From: Flavobacteriales bacterium UBA4660
Lineage (GTDB): Bacteria > Bacteroidota > Bacteroidia > Flavobacteriales_D > Sanyastnellaceae
Reading direction: 5' to 3'
DNA: 5,393 bases
Assembly (NCBI GenBank): GCA_002405435.1
Contig: DHLU01000165.1
Location: 1-5,393, forward strand
The translations under genes and the position numbers were made by a program. Of the stretch, positions 1 to 5,224 are shown one piece after another (the stretch's first letter is position 1; each line of letters starts with the position of its first letter). The notes beneath the pieces were generated by a model. The model made no database searches. It saw nothing but the letters and a program-made list of their open reading frames with translations, and had not been told where the DNA came from.

Positions 1-1
1 A

Positions 2-550
2 TTTCACGGACCCAAGGGCGTGGGTTTTATGTACATCAACCGATCGGTTCACATCGCCCCGGACATCATCGGAGGCGGGCAGGAGCGGGGCATAAGGGGA
101 GGTACAGAAAACCTCTACGGCATCGTGGGAATAGGCGCTGCCCTCGACCTTTGCTACCGGGAACTCGCTGAACACCAGCAGCATATCCGCGCGTTGAAGC
201 AGCACATGATCAGCCGTTTGAAGGCGGAAGTACCCGAAGTGGTTTTCAACGGCGACTCGGCCAGTGAAGACAGCCTTTATACCGTGCTGAATGTCACTTT
301 TCCGCCCCATGACAATGCCGACATGATGTTGTTCCTGCTGGATCTCGAAGGCATAGCGTGCAGTGGAGGAAGCGCCTGCAGCAGCGGTGCAGCCAAGGGC
401 TCACACGTGCTCGAGGCCCTGCACGCCCTTAAACCCCGGCAGGCCAGCCTGCGCTTCTCCTTTTCGCGCATGAATACCAAAGAAGAAATCGATTATACCG
501 TAGACCGCATCGTGCAGGTCTGCAGAAAGGAAGGGGTGGCTGCCGTGTAA
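2..550 (+). CDS. Cysteine desulfurase, NifS/IscS type (C-terminal part, 5' end outside window)
   Basis: PLP enzyme that removes sulfur from L-cysteine, giving alanine and an enzyme-bound persulfide for Fe-S cluster, thiamine or tRNA sulfur supply; cytoplasmic. The reading frame is open from base 2 and starts FHGPKGVGFMY, the segment that directly follows the PLP-binding lysine in this family (HK..GPKG.G.LY); the lysine itself lies just upstream of the window. Next comes QERGIRGGTEN (about residues 27-37 of the 182 visible), the conserved Q..G.R.GTEN motif. The catalytic loop CSGGSACSSG follows, with the persulfide cysteine at codon 377-379. LRFSFSRMNTKEEID near the end matches the family's R.S....T.EEID signature. 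The GSAC(S/T)SG loop indicates the IscS/NifS group rather than the SufS group (RxGHHCA). An additional Cys lies six residues before the catalytic one. A GTG at 20 is internal, not a start. The 3' end is complete (TAA). IscS and NifS cannot be separated on this fragment. Confidence 0.95.
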   Translation, partial: FHGPKGVGFMYINRSVHIAPDIIGGGQERGIRGGTENLYGIVGIGAALDLCYRELAEHQQHIRALKQHMISRLKAEVPEVVFNGDSASEDSLYTVLNVTFPPHDNADMMLFLLDLEGIACSGGSACSSGAAKGSHVLEALHALKPRQASLRFSFSRMNTKEEIDYTVDRIVQVCRKEGVAAV

Positions 551-562
551 TCCCACGGTGGC
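539..562 (+). terminator. Stem-loop across the desulfurase stop codon, possible weak terminator
   Basis: Bases 539-547 (GCTGCCGTG) can pair with 554-562 (CACGGTGGC) around a six-base loop that contains the TAA stop. In plus-strand RNA all nine pairs form, two of them G-U. In minus-strand RNA those two become mismatches, so the structure favours the desulfurase transcript. There is no U-tract after it, so a classical intrinsic terminator is not shown. Its place in the 37-base gap between two convergent genes is what suggests the role. Confidence 0.3.
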
Positions 563-587
563 ACCGCATTCGGTATGGCCCCGGCGC

Positions 588-2120
588 TCATTCCCGCATA
601 AACCGCGCAGTCAGTGCGGTGGTACCCGAGACGGCCGTCATGGCGTAACAACCCGCACCCAGCGATGACACATCTACGCTGAGGATGCCGTTTTGAAGCC
701 ACCATGGCGGACTGACACTTCTGCCCGTAGCATCCACAAAGGCCGGCACAAAGGACGCGGCTGGCTGTCCCGGCAGGGCGATGTGCACAAGGCGATTGCC
801 CGGATTGGGCCACACATGCAGCGCCGCTGACGCTTGCGTTACCTCCGCTGTGCCGGTAGACAATGACATGTTTTCATCACCGGGCAGGTAATAGGTATAG
901 GTAAAGAAGCAGAGCATCATCTCGTCTTCGGTGCCTTCACCCAAGGTGACCAACTCAGGCGGATCATTGGGGTTGTGCTCATTGTTAATGGTATTGTCAA
1001 ACATCGCTTCGCCATAAACGACCGAACCCTGAGGCAGTTTCAGCAGGGTGGGGAAGGTGTAGTTGTACTGCCAGTGAAAATCATAGTGGTTGACGTTGAT
1101 CATGCGGATGGTGTCGGCCGCCTCCGTCAGGGCATAGACCCAAAAAGTCTGGCCGAGCAGGTGCATGTGCGGGAAGAGTGAAATCACCGAAAGGTCGATC
1201 GGCGCCGCCTCACTTTCCTCGTGGAAGGTGGGCGTGGTGTTGGCCGGAATGATCAGCAGACCTTCCTGCAGTGAGGGTGGAAAGTGGTAGAGCCAGGGAT
1301 CGTTCCATACTTCGCGGATAAAATCGCCCTCCTTGAAACGTACCCGAATATTCAGCGGAGCTGTCTGTCCGAGGCTACCCGGTGCGTAGTGCACTTCCAC
1401 CACCCAGTCACTGTTGCCGGGAACTTTCATGCCGAGGTTCTGCGGAAACTCCACCATGCCCGAACCGGGCACCCAGGCTCCGATGAGCACCGCATCTTCA
1501 CTGCTCATCATGGCGCCGTTGGATGCAAAGCCGGGTTCTGGTGTGGCCTCGTCGGCTTCCTGAGAAGCATTGGTGGGATCATACCAAAACAAGACATGGT
1601 GTACGATCGCCGTATTGCCCGGCTCCACTTCGAGGGCTCCGATGTAGCGGTCTGTCGCGCTGGTGGAGGGAATAACAAAGGTCCGGTATTCATCTTCATC
1701 CAGGCTGACCTGGTAGTAGGGGATATCAATGATTTCATCGGGGTCAGCCAGCTGAAAGCCGTCGCTGAACATAGGTGGTGCCGGCGCACTGCCTGTGCCT
1801 TCCGGAGCGCCATTCTCCACCCAGTCGGTGATGGCGGCGAGGTCTTCGGCAGACAGTACATTCTCACCGAGGAAGTGGGTGTAGTTGGGGTCAGCGCCCC
1901 AGGGCGGCATTTCATCGTGCAGGATGGCATCGAGCATGTCTTCGGCATAACTGCTGGCCTCGGAGTAAGTGATAAGCGAGAAGGGTGCGATGCCCCCGTA
2001 ATGGTGGCATTTGCCGCAGTGCTCATAGACCACCACAGCGACGTCTTGGTTCCATGTGGCCTGGGCTAAGGCAGCGGAAGTGAGCAGAGGTAATGACGAA
2101 ATAAGCAATGCGTGTTTCAT
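588..2120 (-). CDS. Secreted heme c / copper type II monooxygenase (PHM-like) fusion with T9SS sorting domain
   Basis: A 510-residue exported protein. Residues 1-19 are a signal peptide (LTSAALA, cleavage likely before Gln20). Residues about 28-110 form a small cytochrome-c-like module: CGKCHH (Cys35, Cys38, His39) for covalent heme, then GGIAPFSL, DEMPPWGADP (Met71 a candidate axial ligand), LSAEDLAAITDWVENGAPEG. Residues about 130-415 match the copper type II ascorbate-dependent monooxygenase family (PHM/DBM fold). Likely CuH ligands are His174-His175 (IVHHVLFWY) and His244 (VEVHYAP); likely CuM ligands are His318 and His320 (FPHMHLLGQ) and Met401 or Met402 (TEDEMMLCFF). DFHWQYNY at 347-354 is also typical. 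From about residue 430, ASAALHVWPNPGN through GCYAMTAV to ARFMRE is a type-A T9SS sorting domain, so the protein should cross the outer membrane and be surface-attached or released. The family hydroxylates C-H bonds with O2; the substrate here is unknown. The heme may supply electrons to copper (inference). ATG at 2120 is preceded by an A-rich stretch (ACCAAAC), usual in this phylum, with no Shine-Dalgarno. Confidence 0.9.
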   Translation of the reverse strand: MKHALLISSLPLLTSAALAQATWNQDVAVVVYEHCGKCHHYGGIAPFSLITYSEASSYAEDMLDAILHDEMPPWGADPNYTHFLGENVLSAEDLAAITDWVENGAPEGTGSAPAPPMFSDGFQLADPDEIIDIPYYQVSLDEDEYRTFVIPSTSATDRYIGALEVEPGNTAIVHHVLFWYDPTNASQEADEATPEPGFASNGAMMSSEDAVLIGAWVPGSGMVEFPQNLGMKVPGNSDWVVEVHYAPGSLGQTAPLNIRVRFKEGDFIREVWNDPWLYHFPPSLQEGLLIIPANTTPTFHEESEAAPIDLSVISLFPHMHLLGQTFWVYALTEAADTIRMINVNHYDFHWQYNYTFPTLLKLPQGSVVYGEAMFDNTINNEHNPNDPPELVTLGEGTEDEMMLCFFTYTYYLPGDENMSLSTGTAEVTQASAALHVWPNPGNRLVHIALPGQPAASFVPAFVDATGRSVSPPWWLQNGILSVDVSSLGAGCYAMTAVSGTTALTARFMRE

Positions 2121-2228
2121 GGCCGTTTGGTTTGGGTAATACGAAGATGCGGCTTTTACCGTCTGAACCCGACTGTTTATTCTACTATTTATTCCTGCGC
2201 CCGTTTGCCGCCGCTAAATTCGCCGGCC
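2121..2228. promoter_or_regulatory. Divergent intergenic region between the monooxygenase and binding-protein genes
   Basis: These 108 bases must hold the promoters of both divergent genes if the starts chosen here are right. The only clear feature is an AT-rich patch at about 2174-2194 (TGTTTATTCTACTATTTATT) in otherwise GC-rich DNA, a plausible opening site. I looked for the Bacteroidota -7 box TAnnTTTG on both strands and found no exact match. No Fur-like AT-rich dyad and no riboswitch-sized structure was seen, and the gap is too short for a cobalamin riboswitch. Confidence 0.35.
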
Positions 2229-3308
2229 ATGCGCCTATGGATATGTTGTCTCATCTGTCTGATCTGCTGTCGCGAAGCAGCGGTTGCACCTTCTTCTTCT
2301 GCGCGTGTTGTGCGCACTGTAATACCGCAGTTTGCAAGGGGTTTTCATATCCAGTTGTTGTCTGATTCTACCACGCGTATTATTCTTTTCGACCTCGAAC
2401 GCAGCGGTGATACGCTGAGGGTCATTGATCTCCGGCCTGCCTCCGTGCAGCGCATCGCATGCCTCTCAACTACACACCTGACGATGCTCAAACAGCTCGG
2501 GGCCATTGAACGCGTGGTGGCAGGCACTGCGCTCGATGCCGTTCTCGACGCCGATATCCGGCGCCGCATCGATGCCGGAAACATTACCGATGTGGGCGCT
2601 CCTTCGGGTATCAATACGGAGCGGATGATGCAGCTGCAACCCGACGTTTTCTTTGTGTATCCGTTTGGTGATCTCAACCGAGAGCCACTGGAAAAACTCG
2701 GTATTGAATGCGTCGATGTGAGCGAGTATCTCGAACCCGATCCGCTCGCACGTGCCGAATGGATAACGCTCATTGGCTATGCCTGCGGACTTGGGCCCAG
2801 GTCAGAGGAACTGTTTGCCCGTATCAGGGCCGACTACGAAAAGGAGATGCACACGCCGGCCGCAACGGCACCCCGCGTGCTGTTTGTGTCTACCGACGGA
2901 CAGTACTGGTACGCTCCGCCCGGAAACAGCTACGCAGGCCACCTGCTGCATGATGCAGGACTCAACTATCTCTATGCGGATTCGCTGGGTGCGGGCAACC
3001 TGGTTATGGATACGGAAAAAATGCTTGCTGCCGGACTCCGTTGCGATGCCCTGGGCGTGGTGGGTGTATTCGAAGCCGACATCACGGCAGAAGGTTTCAG
3101 ACAGGTTTTTCCCCAGCTCTCCATTCCTTGCGTGCAGCGGGGAGATGTTTTTGTCTGCAACACTGCTGTCTCTGACTATTTCGGCACGGCGGTCACAGAA
3201 CCCCACCTGATGCTGCGCGACCTGCGGCAGATTTTTTTCCCCCTCGATACAACTATTGACCGATCGGGCAACCCGCGGTATTTCCGCGCCCTCAATTCCG
3301 GTGGGTGA
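2229..3308 (+). CDS. ABC importer substrate-binding protein, FecB/BtuF-like (iron-siderophore, heme or corrinoid)
   Basis: Extracytoplasmic binding protein (periplasmic binding protein 2/TroA-like fold) that delivers ligand to a FecCD-type permease; 359 residues with this start. Residues 1-14 (MRLWICCLICLICC) are a short hydrophobic signal ending in cysteines, probably a lipoprotein signal with Cys13 or Cys14 as lipid anchor. ARGFHIQ at 36-42 begins the mature fold. RIACLSTTHLTML (75-87) is the first-lobe signature, MMQLQPDVFFVYPFG (133-147) the 'L.PD.V' strand, and EYLEPDPLARAEW (166-178) the 'E..PLgRaEW' motif of the Bacteroidota iron-transport clade. APPGNSYAGHLLHDAGLNYL (229-248) and EPHLMLRDLRQIFFP (324-338) match the second lobe and C-terminus. 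The frame is open back to 2112, but an earlier start would overlap the divergent gene and add unlike residues, while 2229 gives a signal sequence. No Shine-Dalgarno. Permease and ATPase lie 0.9 kb downstream, beyond an opposite-strand gene. Siderophore, heme and B12 cannot be told apart. Confidence 0.88.
   Translation: MRLWICCLICLICCREAAVAPSSSARVVRTVIPQFARGFHIQLLSDSTTRIILFDLERSGDTLRVIDLRPASVQRIACLSTTHLTMLKQLGAIERVVAGTALDAVLDADIRRRIDAGNITDVGAPSGINTERMMQLQPDVFFVYPFGDLNREPLEKLGIECVDVSEYLEPDPLARAEWITLIGYACGLGPRSEELFARIRADYEKEMHTPAATAPRVLFVSTDGQYWYAPPGNSYAGHLLHDAGLNYLYADSLGAGNLVMDTEKMLAAGLRCDALGVVGVFEADITAEGFRQVFPQLSIPCVQRGDVFVCNTAVSDYFGTAVTEPHLMLRDLRQIFFPLDTTIDRSGNPRYFRALNSGG
3274..3288 (-). terminator. 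Short GC hairpin just past the barrel gene's stop, weak terminator candidate
   Basis: CGCGG (3274-3278) and CCGCG (3284-3288) form a perfect five-pair stem with a five-base loop. It starts four bases beyond the stop codon of the minus-strand barrel gene and lies inside the last codons of the plus-strand binding-protein gene. No T-run follows on the minus strand, so intrinsic termination is not established. It is the only hairpin I see at this convergent junction. Confidence 0.28.
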
Positions 3309-3999
3309 GGCGCACGGCCAGTCCTATGCGCCCTTCGAAACCACGCATCACCAAAGAACCCGAAGGTACCCCACCCTGAAAAGGACTTCCTGTCCGCTCA
3401 AATGAGCGCGCCTCCAGCGTCACATCCTGGTAGCCAACTTCAAAGAGTATTCCGGCAGATTCATCCTTAAAAAACATCATGGCGCCGGTGCCGAAATTGA
3501 TGCCCGGAATCTTTGCCGCAAAGATGGTCGTCTCTGTAACAAAGGTTCCCGTGCTGTCTTCCCGCTGGGTGTTGATACCGATCCTGGCCGGGTGCAAGCC
3601 CATAAAGAGGTACCACGAAAACATGTCATGCTTCAACAGGTCGACACCCACCCTCAGACGCACAGACTGCTGGTAGATGCGCTGGTCGAGCATGCCCTGC
3701 AGCGGAAGTGCATCAATCTTATCGCCCTGCCAAAGCAGTCCGGCATGCACGGCATCAAACAGTTCAAGCTGAAGTCCCAGGTGCATGCCCATACCGCCGG
3801 CGAGCAGTTCTGCAGCCTCAAAGGATGCGGTACTTGCGCCATCTCCTGCCTGCCATTGTCCATCGATGCGCGACTGCTGTCCGCCAATGCCTCCCCACAT
3901 GCGGAAGTTGCTGATGGGTGATTTCCTGGTTTCTGAACCGCCCTGCGAAAGACAGGTGAAGCAAAGCAGGCAGGCGGCGAAGGAGAGCGCTAATTTCAT
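3292..3999 (-). CDS. Hypothetical small outer-membrane beta-barrel protein
   Basis: A 235-residue protein I cannot assign to a named family. Residues 1-18 (MKLALSFAACLLCFTCLS) are a signal peptide with likely cleavage before Gln19, so it is exported. The mature part alternates glycine/aromatic-rich amphipathic stretches that read as membrane beta-strands: about 33-45, 65-81, 84-95, 108-122, 129-142, 168-177, 183-198 and 215-231, roughly eight, with polar loops between (for example TQREDSTGTFVTET at 144-157). This resembles the OmpA/OmpW-sized porin-like proteins common in Bacteroidota, but the strand count is by eye. The last residues RLTHRN do not end in the aromatic residue of classical barrels. 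ATG at 3999 is preceded on its own strand by GGAAAAACACCCA, A-rich with a weak purine match. Its stop overlaps the convergent binding-protein gene by 17 bases. It divides an ABC importer locus; whether it acts in the same uptake is unknown. Confidence 0.75.
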   Translation of the reverse strand: MKLALSFAACLLCFTCLSQGGSETRKSPISNFRMWGGIGGQQSRIDGQWQAGDGASTASFEAAELLAGGMGMHLGLQLELFDAVHAGLLWQGDKIDALPLQGMLDQRIYQQSVRLRVGVDLLKHDMFSWYLFMGLHPARIGINTQREDSTGTFVTETTIFAAKIPGINFGTGAMMFFKDESAGILFEVGYQDVTLEARSFERTGSPFQGGVPSGSLVMRGFEGRIGLAVRLTHRN

Positions 4000-4043
4000 T
4001 GGGTGTTTTTCCGGTTGCAGGTTCTCCGAAGCCGCAAAGACGG

Positions 4044-4095
4044 GGTTGTGCCAGGTGTGGCTGTCTTGTGGGGCTGTTGTGGTGCTGGCGCAACC
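4044..4095 (+). repeat. Inverted repeat with 11-base arms (hairpin or operator candidate)
   Basis: GGTTGTGCCAG (4044-4054) and CTGGCGCAACC (4085-4095) are reverse complements except at one position, which is a G-U pair in plus-strand RNA and an A-C mismatch in minus-strand RNA. The 30-base spacer is GT-rich. It lies in the gap between the divergent barrel and permease genes, so it could be a leader hairpin of the permease transcript, part of the barrel gene's 5' leader, or a DNA-binding site. No U-tract follows. Confidence 0.45.
4056..4088 (+). repeat. Three imperfect 11-base GT-rich tandem repeats
   Basis: Units begin at 4056, 4067 and 4078, each starting TGTGG. The second and third read TGTGGGGCTGT and TGTGGTGCTGG, differing at two positions; the first, TGTGGCTGTCT, fits if two bases are missing after TGTGG. 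The array fills the loop of the inverted repeat at 4044-4095. An 11-base period is close to one DNA helical turn, which would place the units on one face. Function unknown. Confidence 0.4.
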
Positions 4096-4117
4096 AGGGA
4101 TAGAGAAACTGGTCGTG

Positions 4118-4125
4118 CAAAGTTA
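4118..4125 (-). promoter_or_regulatory. Candidate Bacteroidota -7 promoter box (TAACTTTG) for the barrel gene
   Basis: On the minus strand these bases read TAACTTTG, an exact match to the TAnnTTTG -7 consensus of Bacteroidota primary-sigma promoters, directed at the barrel gene. Transcription would begin near 4111 and give a leader of about 110 bases containing the inverted repeat. A -33 TTG at the usual distance (CAA on the plus strand near 4143-4149) is absent, which weakens the call. Confidence 0.4.
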
Positions 4126-4135
4126 GGGGTACCCC
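4126..4135. repeat. Perfect 10-base palindrome GGGGTACCCC
   Basis: A perfect palindrome directly beside the candidate minus-strand -7 box and three bases before the first in-frame ATG of the permease frame. It would lie in the promoter spacer of the barrel gene, a position where a dimeric regulator could act. A chance GC-rich palindrome is equally possible. Confidence 0.3.
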
Positions 4136-4213
4136 GCCATGGCCTTCTGCGCACCGAAATCGTCGGCCATGCGACGCGGCAAGTACGCCTTACCCATCAT
4201 CTTTGTGCCCGCT

Positions 4214-5224
4214 ATGGTGTTTTCCCGCAAAACTCTCTTTATGCTGCTGGCGCTGCCGCCTGTCGCCTTTGCTGGATTGCTGTGGGGAAGTGTGTCGGTG
4301 CCGGTGGCCGAATTATGGAACTGGCTTTTTCAGTCATCAGAACCATCCGGTCAGGCGTTGATTCTGTCTTCGCGGGCTCTCCGAACCGCTACCGCCCTCA
4401 TAGGCGGAGCCTCACTGTCGCTCGCAGGCTGGCTGATGCAGACGCTCTTCAGAAATCCGCTCGCAGGGCCCTCGGTACTGGGCATCAGCAGCGGATCTTC
4501 CCTGTTCGTGGCTATGCTCGTGCTCGGAGGCGGCTGGATGGCATCCTCATGGCCGGGCTACCTCGCTGTAGCCATGGCTGCTATGGCGGGTGCGGTGTTT
4601 GTGCTGCTGCTCGTGCTGCTTGTATCGGGGCGATTTGCCGACCATGTTTCGCTGCTCATCTTCGGACTCATGATCGGATACGTGGTCAATGCCGTGGAGA
4701 GCATCCTGCAGTTCGGCGCCGGGAATGAGTCCTTGCGCACGTTCATCTTTTGGGGTATGGGCAGCTTTTCTTCGGTATTTGACGTGCGCATCTGTCTTTT
4801 TATGCTCGCCTCACTGGTCGTTGGACTGGTCGTGACCCTGCGCAGCCTCGCCCCGCTCAACATGTACCTGCTCGGAGACGATTACGCGCAGAGCATGGGA
4901 ATGCGTATCAGGCGTTTCCGAATTACCATCATACTTGTAGTAGGGGTTCTCACCGGTGTTACTACCGCCTTCTGTGGTCCGGTGGCCTTTATCGGACTTG
5001 CCGTGCCGCATATAGTGCGGCTCTTGTTCAGAACCGCTGACCACTATGCACTGTGTCTGCCGGTGGTGTTTGCCGGTGCCATGCTCACCCTGGTATGTGA
5101 CATCATTTCCCGCGCGCCATGGGGTGGTCAGGTGCTTCCGCTCAATGCCGTTACCTGCCTCATGGGTGCACCCGTGATTCTCTTCATTCTGTTCCGTGCC
5201 CGCGAAAAAGGAGCGATACTATGA
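4214..5224 (+). CDS. FecCD/BtuC-family ABC transporter permease
   Basis: Inner-membrane channel subunit of an iron-siderophore/heme/corrinoid importer; 336 residues, normal for the family, acting as a dimer with two ATPase subunits. Hydrophobic segments by eye: about 9-27, 58-79, 92-109, 113-138, 144-165, 177-188, 191-209, 238-272 (probably a membrane helix plus the coupling region), 279-299 and 310-328. Family motifs in order: ALRTATALIGGASLSLAGWL (55-74), RNPLAGPSVLGISSG (80-94), FWGMGSF (179-185), LLGDDYAQSMGM (219-230), GPVAFIGLAVPHIVR (255-269, next to the ATPase-coupling helix) and the final GAP (318-320) before FILFRARE. I chose ATG 4214 because SRKTLFMLLALPP...GLLWGSVSVP matches the usual N-terminus. 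ATG 4169 (+15 residues) and 4139 (+25) are in frame, the frame closing upstream at TAG 4124-4126. None has a Shine-Dalgarno. The stop overlaps the ATPase start by ATGA, showing translational coupling. Confidence 0.92.
   Translation: MVFSRKTLFMLLALPPVAFAGLLWGSVSVPVAELWNWLFQSSEPSGQALILSSRALRTATALIGGASLSLAGWLMQTLFRNPLAGPSVLGISSGSSLFVAMLVLGGGWMASSWPGYLAVAMAAMAGAVFVLLLVLLVSGRFADHVSLLIFGLMIGYVVNAVESILQFGAGNESLRTFIFWGMGSFSSVFDVRICLFMLASLVVGLVVTLRSLAPLNMYLLGDDYAQSMGMRIRRFRITIILVVGVLTGVTTAFCGPVAFIGLAVPHIVRLLFRTADHYALCLPVVFAGAMLTLVCDIISRAPWGGQVLPLNAVTCLMGAPVILFILFRAREKGAIL

Noticed and set aside
38..49. Palindrome AACCGATCGGTT, with CCGATCGG recurring at 3260-3267
   Set aside because: Both copies are inside coding sequence with normal protein reading. 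An eight-base palindrome twice in 5.4 kb is weak evidence of a regulatory site, though a genome-wide count could change this.
1284..2069. Plus-strand open frame of 261 codons antisense to the monooxygenase gene
   Set aside because: The opposite strand encodes a protein with signal peptide, CxxCH, copper ligands and a sorting domain. This frame shows no recognisable motif and is expected in GC-rich DNA.
2112..2228. Upstream extension of the binding-protein frame to an ATG at 2112
   Set aside because: It would overlap the start of the divergent gene and put about 39 unlike residues before a plausible lipoprotein signal. The frame is simply open.
2121..2228. Cobalamin riboswitch or Fur box ahead of the binding protein
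   Set aside because: The gap is too short for a B12 riboswitch, and no Fur-like AT-rich dyad is visible, so neither iron nor B12 control can be claimed.
3256..3271. Imperfect 16-base dyad TTGACCGATCGGGCAA as an operator
   Set aside because: It lies within the final codons of the binding-protein gene, far from any start, so an operator role is unlikely.
4198..4205. CATCTTTG as a plus-strand -7 promoter box for the permease
   Set aside because: It lacks the T of TAnnTTTG, has no TTG at -33 spacing, and would leave essentially no leader before ATG 4214.
4003..4728. Plus-strand open frame of 241 codons overlapping the permease in another frame
   Set aside because: Its translation is Arg/Ala/Gly-rich without domain motifs, while the overlapping frame carries all FecCD motifs.
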